Origin: Rhodospirillales bacterium
GTDB lineage: Bacteria; Pseudomonadota; Alphaproteobacteria; Reyranellales; Reyranellaceae
DNA: 64,000 nucleotides
Assembly: GCA_016699855.1 (NCBI GenBank)
Contig: CP064988.1
Location: 992,001 to 1,056,000 of the forward strand
Direction: 5' to 3'
Under the pieces are notes generated by a model. The model was not told the origin of the DNA. It was given only the letters and a program-made list of their open reading frames with translations, and ran no database searches. The position numbers and the translations under genes were made by a program. Shown in pieces: positions 18,781-28,058 of this stretch. Each line of letters begins with the position of its first letter. Position 1 is the first letter of the stretch.

Positions 18781-19356
18781 CTACTCGATGTCCTGGCCGA
18801 TGCGCAGCGCCGGATCGTCCCCCGGCTCGCCTCGCAGCAGGCGCGCCAGACGGGCCGCCGTCTGGAGCAGGAAGACCGCCGCGCCGACCGCCAGCGCGAT
18901 CTTCGGAATCCACAGCGGCAGCTCGCTTTTCTCGGGCGAGCGGGAATCGCGGACCCACGACAGCCAGGTGGCCTCGGCGAACGACCACGCGAGGAACGCC
19001 GCGATGACGACGCAGGCGACGGTCGACAGCAGGTCGAAAAACCGCGCCACGGGGGCAGGGACGTTCTCGAGCAGCACGTTGACGCGGATCTGGGTACCGG
19101 CGCGCAGCGCGTAGCCGGCGCCGAGCATGAAGGCCGCGCCCATCAGGTAGGCGCTGAACTCCCACGCGAAATAGAGGCTGGCGCCGAGGAAATTGCGCGC
19201 GGAAACCTCCGCCACGATCAGGCCGAGGATCGCGACGATGCACGCAGCCGAGGCCCAAGCCCCCCACATCGATATCCGGTCGACCGCCGCGAGGACGTCC
19301 CCCACCGCGTCGCCGGTCCGCCGCGGCTGGCGCGCCGGACCAGTCCCCACCGTCAT
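18781..19356 (-). CDS. dctQ: TRAP transporter small permease subunit DctQ
   Basis: A 191-residue membrane protein with four predicted helices (about 33-52, 70-90, 112-132 and 156-172) and the family pattern RNFLGASLYFAWEFSAYLMG. It forms the small subunit that pairs with DctM. The start at 19356 follows dctP by 81 bp; the gene ends 4 nt before dctM, implying translational coupling. Confidence 0.88.
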   Translation of the reverse strand: MTVGTGPARQPRRTGDAVGDVLAAVDRISMWGAWASAACIVAILGLIVAEVSARNFLGASLYFAWEFSAYLMGAAFMLGAGYALRAGTQIRVNVLLENVPAPVARFFDLLSTVACVVIAAFLAWSFAEATWLSWVRDSRSPEKSELPLWIPKIALAVGAAVFLLQTAARLARLLRGEPGDDPALRIGQDIE

Positions 19357-19437
19357 GTCCCTGCACCTCTCCGCCGGCGGAACGGCCGGCGCCTGTCGCG
19401 GGGCGACGGCGGGCGCGCCGCCCCGACGCGGGCCGCG

Positions 19438-20451
19438 TCAGGCGCGGCCGACATCCTTCTTGTACTTGGCGATGACGTCGGCGGCGACCGCGCCGGCGCG
19501 GCCGATGAAGGCCTTCTCGAGATCCACGGTCTTCTCGCGCATCTCCTTCATCATCGCGGGCGGCACCTCGACCAGCTCCATGCCGCCCTCGACCAGCCGC
19601 TTGCTGCTGGCCGCGTCCGCCTCGACCGACACCTTCCAGAAGTCGGGCTCGAGCTTGGCCGCGAGCTCGCGGATCGCCTTCTGGTGGTCGGCCGGGATCT
19701 TCTTCCAGGCGTCGTTGTTGATCGTGACGACCTGCGAGCTCCACACGTGGTTGGTCCGGTAGAAGACCTTGAGGAACTCCCAGAACTTGCCGTCCACGCC
19801 CGAGACCGACGACGTCGTCACGCCGACAACGGCGCCGGAGGCCAGCGCCGGCACCGTCTCGCCCCAGGGGATCTGCACGCCGACCATGCCCAGGGCGTTG
19901 ACCATGTCGCCGGCCTGGCGGTCCGGCACGCGGATCTTCAGCCCCTTGAGTCCGTCGAGCTTGTCGACCTTGACCTTGGCGTGCAGGTACTGCGTCGGCC
20001 ACGGCACGGTGTAGAGGATGGTCTGGTTGTACTTGGTCGCGATCTTGTCGAACTCGGGCCGGGCGTATTTCTGCAGCGCCTTGAGCTCGTCGGCGTTGCC
20101 CACCAGGAACGGCACGCCCTCGATCCCCATCAGCGGCGCCTCGCCGACCTGCTGGATGTTCAGGATGTCGGCCATCGGCACGAGGCCGTCGCGCACCGCG
20201 TTGAGGTGTTCCGGCCCCTTGTAGCCCAGCGATCCGCCGGAATGGACGACGATCTCGACCGCGCCACCGGTCGCCTTGCCGACCTGCTCGGCGAACAGCC
20301 GGCAGTTCTTGGTGTGGAAATTGCCGTCGGGCCAGATCGTCGACAGATCCATCTTGATCTTGCCCTGGGCGCGCGCCACCAGCGGCGCCCCCAACGCCGA
20401 CGCCGCCAGTCCGGCGCCGATCCGCATCGTCTGTCTGCGTGAGTACGTCAT
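19438..20451 (-). CDS. dctP: TRAP transporter substrate-binding protein DctP
   Basis: A 337-residue periplasmic solute receptor. The N-terminus MTYSRRQTMRIGAGLAASAL carries a twin-arginine and hydrophobic core, so Tat export is possible. The ATG at 20451 has a strong GGAGGAGGGG ribosome site. Family landmarks are the FAEQVGKATGGAVEI strand and KGLKIRVPDRQAGDMVNALG, with the Arg that typically binds a ligand carboxylate. It sits 57 bp after hyuB and feeds DctQM. The ligand is probably a carboxylate, otherwise unknown. Confidence 0.92.
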   Translation of the reverse strand: MTYSRRQTMRIGAGLAASALGAPLVARAQGKIKMDLSTIWPDGNFHTKNCRLFAEQVGKATGGAVEIVVHSGGSLGYKGPEHLNAVRDGLVPMADILNIQQVGEAPLMGIEGVPFLVGNADELKALQKYARPEFDKIATKYNQTILYTVPWPTQYLHAKVKVDKLDGLKGLKIRVPDRQAGDMVNALGMVGVQIPWGETVPALASGAVVGVTTSSVSGVDGKFWEFLKVFYRTNHVWSSQVVTINNDAWKKIPADHQKAIRELAAKLEPDFWKVSVEADAASSKRLVEGGMELVEVPPAMMKEMREKTVDLEKAFIGRAGAVAADVIAKYKKDVGRA

Positions 20452-20508
20452 CGTCCCCTCCTCCGTGCGCGGCCGTTCAGCGGCCGCCCCCGCGACGCGT
20501 TGCGCCGC

Positions 20509-22179
20509 TCATTCCGCCGCCTTCAGGGGCGCGGCGCCATAGTCGCGCGACGCCGACTCCGCCGACACGAGCCCCTCCGACACGTCGAGCGCCAGCGTCG
20601 CCCGATCACGCCCCTTCGGGTCGCCGATGCCGGCGCCACCCGGCGTCATCACCACCAACCGGTCGCCCGGCGGGATCGACTGGAAGCCCTTGCCCTTGAG
20701 TTTCACGCCGGATTTGAGACCGACATAACCGGCCGCGCCGTCGGCGCCGCCGTCGCGGCCGCGCGGCGGAAAGTCGATGCGGTCGTAGGCGGCGAGCAGG
20801 TCGAACGGCAGATCGACGCCCGACGCGACCTCGATGATCTGGCCGAGCCCGCCGCGGCGCGCGCCGGCGCCGCCGCTGTCGGGCCGCAGCTCCTTCTTCC
20901 AGAAGATCAGCGGCGTGATCGACTCGGCGATCTCGACCGGCGTGCCCTTAACGCCCGACGGATACGCCGTCGCCGACAACCCGTCGGACATCGGCCGCGC
21001 GCCGGTGCCGCCGTTGCTGGTGACGGCCATCGTGAACCCGTAGTTGCCGCCACCGCCGCCGACCACCATGCCGCGCACGTTGAGGTTCCACAGGCACGAC
21101 GTGCCTTCGGCCGGCACGCGGTCGGGGATCGCCTGCCGCAGGCAGCCGAACGCCATGTCCGGCAGCATCTGCCCGATGATGTGGCGCGACAGCACCGGCG
21201 CCGGCTTCAGGGCGTTGAGGATCGAGCCCGGCGGCGCCGACACGGTCAGCGGCGCCAGCGAGCCGGCATTGTTGGGAATGCGGGCCGAGACGACGCAGCC
21301 CAGACCGAACACGGTGTAGGCCGTGGTGTAGGCGTGGGGCACGTTGATGCCGCGGCGCGCCTGCGGATCGGTGCCGGTGTAGTCGACATGGATGCCGTCC
21401 TCGCCGACGGTCGTCGTTGCGACGAGCCGGATCGGCTGATCGTAGCCGTCGACCATCATCTCGTTGCGCCACGAGCCCTTGGGCAGCTTGCGGATCTCCG
21501 CCATCACCGCGTCGTAGCTGCGGCTGACGATGAACTCCGCCAGCTCGTCGAGGTCGGCGAGGCCGAACTCCGTCATCATCTCGACCAGGCGCTTGCAGCC
21601 GATGTCGTTGCACCCGGCCAGCGAGTAGACGTCGCCCTCGGTGTCGACCGGCAGCCGGGTGTTGGCGCGGATCATCGACATCAGGGTCTCGTTCATCCGG
21701 CCCTGGTCGGCCAGCTTGAGCATCGGGATGTAGAGGCCTTCCATGAACACGTCGGTCGCGTCCGGCCCGAATCCGATGCCGCCGATGTCCGTGAGATGGC
21801 TGGTGCAGGAGAACAGCGCCACCAGCCGCCCGTCCTTGAAGCACGGCGTGGTCAGGACGAAGTCGTTGGTGTGACCGGTGCCCATCCACGGGTCGTTGGT
21901 GATGTAGATGTCGCCCGCCTTCATCGTCTCGACGGGGAAGTGGCGGATGAAGTGCTTCACCGACTCGGCCATCGAGTTCACATGGCCCGGCGTGCCGGTG
22001 ACGGCCTGGGCCAGCATGCGGCCCTGGAGGTCGAAGACGCCGGCCGACAGGTCGCCCGCCTCGCGCACGATCGGGCTGAACGCGGTGCGCATCAGGGTCT
22101 GCGCCTGCTCCTCGACGACCGCGATCAGGCGGTTCCACATGATCTGGAGGTCGATCTGGCCGAGGCTGTTGGACGACAT
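20509..22179 (-). CDS. hyuB: Hydantoinase B / 5-oxoprolinase beta subunit family protein
   Basis: A 556-residue HyuB-family protein, partner of the ATP-dependent HyuA subunit. Recognisable segments are MWNRLIAVVEEQAQTLMRTAFSPIVREAGDLSAG, DIYITNDPWMGTGHTNDF and the Gly-rich region near residue 400 (VVGGGGGNYGF). The ATG at 22179 has AAGGA 7 nt upstream. With HyuA it should hydrolyse a cyclic amide such as a hydantoin, 5-oxoproline or a related lactam at the expense of ATP; some members act as acetone-type carboxylases. It sits 71 bp after hyuA and 57 bp before dctP. Confidence 0.9.
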   Translation of the reverse strand: MSSNSLGQIDLQIMWNRLIAVVEEQAQTLMRTAFSPIVREAGDLSAGVFDLQGRMLAQAVTGTPGHVNSMAESVKHFIRHFPVETMKAGDIYITNDPWMGTGHTNDFVLTTPCFKDGRLVALFSCTSHLTDIGGIGFGPDATDVFMEGLYIPMLKLADQGRMNETLMSMIRANTRLPVDTEGDVYSLAGCNDIGCKRLVEMMTEFGLADLDELAEFIVSRSYDAVMAEIRKLPKGSWRNEMMVDGYDQPIRLVATTTVGEDGIHVDYTGTDPQARRGINVPHAYTTAYTVFGLGCVVSARIPNNAGSLAPLTVSAPPGSILNALKPAPVLSRHIIGQMLPDMAFGCLRQAIPDRVPAEGTSCLWNLNVRGMVVGGGGGNYGFTMAVTSNGGTGARPMSDGLSATAYPSGVKGTPVEIAESITPLIFWKKELRPDSGGAGARRGGLGQIIEVASGVDLPFDLLAAYDRIDFPPRGRDGGADGAAGYVGLKSGVKLKGKGFQSIPPGDRLVVMTPGGAGIGDPKGRDRATLALDVSEGLVSAESASRDYGAAPLKAAE

Positions 22180-22250
22180 GTCGATGTCCTTGTGCGATCC
22201 ACCGCCGGACGCCGGTCCGGCACCACGCAAACCCTGTGCCGCCGGCGATC

Positions 22251-24365
22251 CTACGTCGGCGCCGCCGCCCCGGTCGAGGCCTTGCGTTCCAGGACGATGC
22301 CGCCGGCCGCGTCCAGCCAGGCGTCGAAGGTCGACGACACGAAGGTCGACGTCTCGTCCTCGGCGATGATCGCCGGACCCGGCACCGCGGCGCCGGGCGT
22401 CAAATCGCCGCGCCAGTACACCGGCACGTCGACGTGGCGCGACACGCGGGCATCGAAGAAGCGCCTGGCGCCCACCGCCGCCGGTGGCGGCCGCCGCGCC
22501 GGGGAGGCGACCACGGCGGGACGCCGCGCCTCGGTCGACACCGTGACCGACCAGCTCAACGCCTCGATGGCGGCGCCGGGGATGTGTCGGGCGAACAACG
22601 CCGCGTACTCGCGCTCGAACGTCGCGCGGAGCGTCTCCGCGTCGGCCTCGACCAGCGGGCGTCCGGGCAACGGCGCCACGATCTCGTGGCCCTGGCCGAC
22701 GTATCGCATGTAGGCGACGCGCGATTCGACGACCTTGCGGCCCTGCGCACCGGGGGCCACCAGCGCGTGCGCCTCGCGCGCCATGCCGTCGAGCAGCGCG
22801 TTGGCCGCCGCCGCGTCGAAGCCGTCCAGCCTCATGTAGCGGCTGTGCACCAGCTCGTAGGCGACCGGCGCCTGCAGGAACCCGACCGCCGAGCCGACGC
22901 CGGCGTTGGCGGGAATCACGACGCGCGCCAGACCCAGCTTCTCCGCCAGCCGCGAAGCGTGCAGCGGCGCGGCGCCGCCGAACGCGATCATGGTGTGCTC
23001 GCCGATCGCCGCGCCGCGCTCGACCGCGTGCACCCGGGCGGCGTTGGCCATGTTCTCGTCGACGATCTCGCCCACGCCGTAGGCGGCCATCTCGGTGGTC
23101 AAAGCCAGCGGCGCGCCGATGGCGGCGTCGAGCGCGCGGCGCGCGGCGTCGACGTCGAGATGGATGGTGCCGCCGGCGAAACGCGTCGGGTCGATCTTTC
23201 CGAGCGCCACGTCGGCGTCGGTGACCGCCGGCTCGACGCCGCCACGGCCGTAGCTCGCCGGCCCGGGCTCGGCGCCGGCGCTGTCGGGGCCGACGACGAT
23301 GCGCTTCAGCGCATCGACGCGGGCGATCGAGCCGCCGCCGGCGCCGATCTCGACCATCTCGATCACCGGGATGCGCACGGGCAGGCCCGAGCCCTTGAGG
23401 AAGCGCGCGGCGCGGTCGACCTCGAAGCTGCGCGACTTGAACGGCGTGAAATCCTGGATCAGGCAGATCTTGGCCGTCGTGCCGCCCATGTCGAACGACA
23501 GCACCTTGGCCTCGCCACGCTCGGCCGCGACATTGGCCGCGAGGATCGCGCCGCCGGCCGGGCCCGACTCGACGAGACGGATCGGGAAGCGGCGCGCCGT
23601 CTCCAGCGCCGTCAGGCCGCCGCCCGACGTCATGAGGTAGATCGTGCCCGTGAAGCCTCCGGCGGCGAAGCCGTCGCGCAACCGCGCGAGATAGCCGGCC
23701 ATCAGCGGCTGGATGTAGGCGTTGGCGACCGCGGTCGACGTGCGCTCGTACTCGCGCACCTCCGGGCAGACCTCGCACGACAGCGTCACCGACAGATCCG
23801 GCATCGCCTCGAGCAGGATCTCCCGCGTCCGACGCTCGTGCGCGTCGTTGGCGTACGAGTGCAGGTAGGCGACGGCGACGGCGCCGATCCCCTCCGACCT
23901 CAGCGCCGGCACCAGCGCGCGCACCGCCGCCTCGTCGAGCGGCAGCCGGACGGCGCCGTGCACGTCCATGCGCTCCGGCACGGTGAAGCGCCGGGAGCGC
24001 GCCACGAGCTGCCGCGGCTTCTCGATGAACACGTCGTACTGGTCGTAGCGGCTCTCGTAGGCGATCTCGAGCGTGTCGCGGAAACCGTCGGTGGCGATCA
24101 GCGCCGTGGCCGCGCCCTTCCGCTCGATGATGGCGTTGGTCGCCAGCGTCGTGCCGTGCACGAACACCGCGATGTCGGCCAGCGCCAGCCCCGCGTCGGC
24201 GAGGATCGCGCGGGTGCCGTCCATGACGGCCGCCTCGGGCGCCCGCGGCGTCGTCAGCACCTTGCGCGTAAGCCGCCGGCCGCCGCCGGCGGGATCGCCG
24301 ACCTCGAGCACCACATCCGTGAAGGTGCCGCCGATATCGACGGCAAGCCGCGTCGTCTTGTCCAA
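22251..24365 (-). CDS. hyuA: Hydantoinase A / 5-oxoprolinase alpha subunit family protein
   Basis: A 704-residue member of the HyuA family, with the sugar-kinase-like ATPase start LAVDIGGTFTDVV (about 8-20), VHGTTLATNAIIERKGA and the second phosphate loop SFDMGGTTAKICL. The initiator appears to be TTG at 24365, since no ATG or GTG lies between it and the conserved first strand. It is the first gene of the ten-gene minus-strand cluster and diverges from a small lipoprotein gene 184 bp away. It forms an ATP-dependent amidohydrolase with HyuB; the substrate is unknown. Confidence 0.9.
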   Translation of the reverse strand: MDKTTRLAVDIGGTFTDVVLEVGDPAGGGRRLTRKVLTTPRAPEAAVMDGTRAILADAGLALADIAVFVHGTTLATNAIIERKGAATALIATDGFRDTLEIAYESRYDQYDVFIEKPRQLVARSRRFTVPERMDVHGAVRLPLDEAAVRALVPALRSEGIGAVAVAYLHSYANDAHERRTREILLEAMPDLSVTLSCEVCPEVREYERTSTAVANAYIQPLMAGYLARLRDGFAAGGFTGTIYLMTSGGGLTALETARRFPIRLVESGPAGGAILAANVAAERGEAKVLSFDMGGTTAKICLIQDFTPFKSRSFEVDRAARFLKGSGLPVRIPVIEMVEIGAGGGSIARVDALKRIVVGPDSAGAEPGPASYGRGGVEPAVTDADVALGKIDPTRFAGGTIHLDVDAARRALDAAIGAPLALTTEMAAYGVGEIVDENMANAARVHAVERGAAIGEHTMIAFGGAAPLHASRLAEKLGLARVVIPANAGVGSAVGFLQAPVAYELVHSRYMRLDGFDAAAANALLDGMAREAHALVAPGAQGRKVVESRVAYMRYVGQGHEIVAPLPGRPLVEADAETLRATFEREYAALFARHIPGAAIEALSWSVTVSTEARRPAVVASPARRPPPAAVGARRFFDARVSRHVDVPVYWRGDLTPGAAVPGPAIIAEDETSTFVSSTFDAWLDAAGGIVLERKASTGAAAPT

Positions 24366-24549
24366 GCTCGAACCACTCCAACGTCCCGCCCGCCGGGACG
24401 CAGGACACTAGAGACGTGGAACCGCCGACGCAAACGGCGTGCCGTGAAGAATCCGCAATTCGTCCCGAATCCCGACACCGCGACCGGATTGAGTGCGCGC
24501 GCCGTCAGAGCGCTCCCTTCCGGGACCGCCGGCCCCTACGGGGGACATC

Positions 24550-24915
24550 ATGGCCCGCCTCGCTCCCTTCGCGTTCGCGTCGATCATGCTGCTCGCAGGC
24601 TGCGTCACCAATCCCTCGCCGTACGACACCGGCGGGTACTACGGGGCGCCCTACGGCGGCTACTCCGGATACGGCTACGCGCCGGCGCCGGTCTACGTGA
24701 CGCCGCGGCCGGTCTACGTCGTGCCGCCGGCGCACACGCACCCCGTCCCACCGCGTCATCCGCCGCCGCGCTTCGTCGACCGCGACGGTGACGGCCGCCC
24801 CGACCGTCCCCCGCCTCGATTCGTCGACCGCGACGGCGATGGCCGCCCGGATCGCCCGCCGCCACGCTATCGGGATCGGGACGACGACCGCCCGCGCGCC
24901 GTCCCCTGGCGTTGA
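24550..24915 (+). CDS. Small lipoprotein with DRDGDGRPDRPPP repeats
   Basis: A 121-residue protein. The ATG at 24550 follows GGGGGA and starts a lipoprotein signal whose lipobox LLAGC ends at Cys18. The mature part is rich in Gly, Tyr and Pro (a run of short Tyr-Gly turns, then PVYV repeats), followed by two exact copies of RFVDRDGDGRPDRPPP and a third degenerate copy (RYRDRDDDRPRA). DxDGDGxxD is a calcium-loop-like pattern of the kind seen in type 3 thrombospondin or dockerin loops. The protein is likely anchored to a membrane facing the periplasm. Function unknown; expression and coding bias look normal. Confidence 0.72.
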   Translation: MARLAPFAFASIMLLAGCVTNPSPYDTGGYYGAPYGGYSGYGYAPAPVYVTPRPVYVVPPAHTHPVPPRHPPPRFVDRDGDGRPDRPPPRFVDRDGDGRPDRPPPRYRDRDDDRPRAVPWR

Positions 24916-24940
24916 GCGTCCGCCGCCTGCGCGGACGCTC

Positions 24941-26101
24941 CTAGCCGCCGGCCGCGGCCCTGGCGGCCGCCGTCCGGACTTTCGACTCGCTCTCGGACAC
25001 GGACGGCCGTTCCAACGCCTCGGCGAGGCCTCGGCATTCCCGAGCCCATCCATCGTCGTCCACGGCGGCGCGTAGCGCCTCGGCGAACGCCACGGCGCCG
25101 CGCGTCCGACGGCCGGCGCCCAGCCGCTCAAGCACCGCCGTGTTCCACGCCCATTCGAAGTGGCCTTCGGTCGGCACGATCTGCGGCACGCCCCCGGCCA
25201 AAGCCGCCTCCGACACGCCGAGGCTGCCATGGTGCACGATCGCCGACACGCCCTCCGCGATCCGCCCGATCTCCGGCAGCCGCTCGAGATAGGTGAGCGC
25301 ATGGCCGCCCGGTCGTGTCGCGAGCTTCTCGGGCATCTTGAGATAGACGGCGGCGGGGATGCCGCTTCCAGCCAACCCCGCCAGACACGCGCCGGCTTCA
25401 GGCTCCTCGCCCGACAGATAGGCATAGACGAGGGGGCGCGCCGGCGGTGGCCGCGGTTCAGGCAGCGTGGCGAAATGAACGCGGTCGGCCGGGTCGCGCA
25501 CATGGGCGAACGGGTCGAACGGCGCGAGGCAGGCCGCGAACGCAGCCACCAGCCCGCGCTCCAGATCGTCCAGCGCCGCGAGTGGCGGAAGCCCGCGCCG
25601 GCGCCGCGCCGCCGCCAGCGATTCCAGAATCCGTGCGTCTAGCGCCGGATCGATCTCGTCCGGATCGAGGACCGCCGGCGCGCGCGTCGGCGCCGGTACC
25701 GTCATGCCGTTGCCGATCCGGATCGCAGGCACGCGGTCGAGCGCGGCGAGCTGGAGATGGATGGCGCTGTCGAGCACGACGAACGCCGGATCGACCTCGT
25801 CCAGCACGGCGTCCCAGGCGGCGCCCGCGCGGGCGGCGATCGCGGGATCGTCCATGCCCGCGGCGGCAAGTCGTTGCGCCGGCGTCGCCCACATGTCGCG
25901 GGCCGGCGGATCGATGGTCGGCGCTTGGCGCGCCTCGAATCCGCGGCCGACGACGTGGGCGCCGCTCTCCGCCAACCGGCGGACGTAGATGACGCAGTCG
26001 AACCCATCGGCCGTCAGCGACGCCGCGACGCGGCACATGCGCAGGGCGTGCCCGAGCCCGCCGCCGAACTCGTTGCCGAACAGGACGCGGCGACGGTTCA
26101 T
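24941..26101 (-). CDS. Glycosyltransferase, GT-B fold (UGT/MGT-like)
   Basis: A 386-residue protein resembling macrolide/UDP-glucuronosyl-type transferases and MurG-like enzymes. The N-terminal loop GNEFGGGLGHALRM is typical of the acceptor domain, and the C-terminal donor-binding region shows IVHHGSLGVSEAALAGGVPQ followed by PTEGHFEWAWN, the usual GT-B nucleotide-sugar site. No biosynthetic partners lie nearby, so neither donor nor acceptor can be named. It diverges from the FecR-domain gene across 221 bp. Confidence 0.75.
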   Translation of the reverse strand: MNRRRVLFGNEFGGGLGHALRMCRVAASLTADGFDCVIYVRRLAESGAHVVGRGFEARQAPTIDPPARDMWATPAQRLAAAGMDDPAIAARAGAAWDAVLDEVDPAFVVLDSAIHLQLAALDRVPAIRIGNGMTVPAPTRAPAVLDPDEIDPALDARILESLAAARRRRGLPPLAALDDLERGLVAAFAACLAPFDPFAHVRDPADRVHFATLPEPRPPPARPLVYAYLSGEEPEAGACLAGLAGSGIPAAVYLKMPEKLATRPGGHALTYLERLPEIGRIAEGVSAIVHHGSLGVSEAALAGGVPQIVPTEGHFEWAWNTAVLERLGAGRRTRGAVAFAEALRAAVDDDGWARECRGLAEALERPSVSESESKVRTAAARAAAGG

Positions 26102-26322
26102 GCCGCGGCCGCGAGCCCGCGCGGTCCGTCGAATCCAGTCCCGCGATCACGCAAACGCACCTCCTTCCGGCGGCCTCCGCCGCGTCCCAGTCCACGCGGC
26201 ATCCTCGCACATCCGCGGCCAGATCGATGAATCGCTCGATTTTCACCTCGCTCAGGCGTAGGATTTCAACAATCTTTCCCGCCCCAGACGCCGTCCTCGA
26301 GCGACGATAGACACGGATCGCC

Positions 26323-27069
26323 ATGCGTCCGACGCTTCGCCCGTTGTTTCCTCTGACGATGGCCGTGATGCTCGCGTGCCCGGCGATGGTCCGCGCCCAG
26401 GGTCCGTCCGATATCGGCGCGGCGGCCGCCGCGGTCAACGCGGTCAAAGGCACGGTCGACAGCCGCGACCGCGCGCTGAAGGCCGGCGACCGGGTTTTCC
26501 AGCGCGAGGTCATCGCCACGGCCGCCGACGCCAGGGCGCAGCTCGTGTTCCGCGACGAGACAAGCCTCACGGTCGGCCCCGGCTCGTCCGTCACGCTCGA
26601 CAATTTCGTCTACGACCCCGGCCGCGGCGCCAGCACCTCGACCTTGAACGCCGCGCGCGGCGTGTTCCGCTTCGTCAGCGGCAACATGCCCAGCCAGAGC
26701 TACCAGGTCCGCACGCCGGCGGGATCGATCGGCGTGCGCGGCACGACCTTCGAGCTGTTCGTCGGCGTCGACGGCGCCCTCACCTTGTACTGCACGGAGG
26801 GCTCCATCGTGTTCACGATGCGCAACGGGCAGGTGGTGGCCGTTCCCGCCGGATCGGTGCTGGAGATCGCGCCGGACGGGACCACCAAGCTCACGACGTC
26901 GTTGAGCTCCGAACAGTACCGGCGGCTGGCGCCGCTGCGGGCGTTCGTGCAGCGGCGGGACGGCGTCGACTACCTTCTCGACGACGCCGATCTGTTCCGC
27001 GACATCCGCCGGCGGCGCATCCGGCCGGGTCCGGGCGGCGGTTACGGCGGCGGCGGCAGCTACATCTGA
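26323..27069 (+). CDS. Secreted FecR-domain protein
   Basis: A 248-residue protein with a signal peptide (about 1-25, ending VRAQ) and a FecR fold from about residue 35 to 140: KGTVDSRDRALKAGDRVFQ, ARAQLVFRDETSLTVGPGS and VRTPAGSIGVRGTTFEL. Unlike the sigma regulator FecR, there is no cytoplasmic N-terminal segment or transmembrane anchor, and no FecI-type sigma gene is adjacent. Such free periplasmic FecR proteins are common in alphaproteobacteria and of unclear role. The C-terminus is Arg-rich then Gly-rich (GPGGGYGGGGSYI). Confidence 0.83.
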   Translation: MRPTLRPLFPLTMAVMLACPAMVRAQGPSDIGAAAAAVNAVKGTVDSRDRALKAGDRVFQREVIATAADARAQLVFRDETSLTVGPGSSVTLDNFVYDPGRGASTSTLNAARGVFRFVSGNMPSQSYQVRTPAGSIGVRGTTFELFVGVDGALTLYCTEGSIVFTMRNGQVVAVPAGSVLEIAPDGTTKLTTSLSSEQYRRLAPLRAFVQRRDGVDYLLDDADLFRDIRRRRIRPGPGGGYGGGGSYI

Positions 27070-27089
27070 CGCCGGGCGCGTGGCCGCGC

Positions 27090-27995
27090 TCAGGCCAGCG
27101 ACGCCCAGGTCAGCTCGTGCTTGTTGTGGTGCAGATGGAGCAGCCGGGCACCCGGTATGCGCGCGAAGGCGTCGGCGGCGTCGTGGTCCGTGCCGCCCTG
27201 GAACTTCACGGTGCAGACGAAGTTGCGCACGCGACCCGACGCGCGCCATCGTTCGACCAGCCGCAGCAGCCGCGCCGGATAGCAAATAATGTCCGAGAAC
27301 AGCCAGTCGACGCGCTCGAACGCCTCGGGATCGAGACCGAACGCGCTCTCGCCGCGCCATTCGACGCCGGGCATCGCCGCCACGCCGGGATCGAGGGGCG
27401 CCTTGTCGACCGCGATCACGCGCGCGCCGAGCCCGGCCAGCACCCACGTCCAGCCGCCGGGCGTCGCGCCGAGGTCGACGCACAGCTCGCCCGGCCGCGG
27501 ACGCGCGCCCAGTCGGGTCAGCGCCTCCCATAGCTTCAGGTAGGCGCGGCTCGGCGGCCCCAGGCGGTCCTCGACGAAATCGACCTCGCCGTTCGGCCAC
27601 GGCGACGCGCAGTGCGCCGCGTAGAGCATCCGGTCCGGCGCCAGCAAGGTCCACGAACCGAGCGGCGCGGCCGGCGGATCGGCCGGAAACACCATCGGCT
27701 TGGCCGAGACATACGGCAGGCGCGCCGCGATCAACGCCGCGCGGCGGTGGTGCAGCGGGGCGTACATCGCCCAGTTGCGCTGCGTGTCGCGCAGACGCGC
27801 CGCCGCGTCGGCGATCGATACGATGCCGGCGTCGCGCACGTCATGCCAGACATTGGCGGCCCACGCCGCCGGGGTGGCCGGCGCGTCGGTCACGAACAGC
27901 CGTTCGTGCCGCGCGACCAAGCGGATGCCGGCGCGCCGGAGTTCCTCGGCGAGCTGCGCCTCGAGCCCTTCGGCGGCGAGATAGGCTGTCGTCAT
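27090..27995 (-). CDS. RlmM-like SAM-dependent 2'-O-methyltransferase
   Basis: A 301-residue protein resembling RlmM, which methylates the ribose of C2498 in 23S rRNA. Motif I is CVDLGATPGGWTWVL; the later FSDIICYP and VCTVKFQG supply the Asp and Lys of the K-D-K-E type RrmJ/FtsJ catalytic set. The N-terminal third would be the RNA-binding part and is shorter than in the E. coli enzyme (about 366 residues). The ATG at 27995 is preferred to an upstream start that adds an Arg-rich tail. It converges with the FecR-domain gene at 20 bp. Confidence 0.78.
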   Translation of the reverse strand: MTTAYLAAEGLEAQLAEELRRAGIRLVARHERLFVTDAPATPAAWAANVWHDVRDAGIVSIADAAARLRDTQRNWAMYAPLHHRRAALIAARLPYVSAKPMVFPADPPAAPLGSWTLLAPDRMLYAAHCASPWPNGEVDFVEDRLGPPSRAYLKLWEALTRLGARPRPGELCVDLGATPGGWTWVLAGLGARVIAVDKAPLDPGVAAMPGVEWRGESAFGLDPEAFERVDWLFSDIICYPARLLRLVERWRASGRVRNFVCTVKFQGGTDHDAADAFARIPGARLLHLHHNKHELTWASLA

Positions 27996-28058
27996 GTCCG
28001 GTGGCACGCTCCGCCGCCGGTCTCGCACGCGCGACGGCGGGCGGCAATCTCGACGCGA

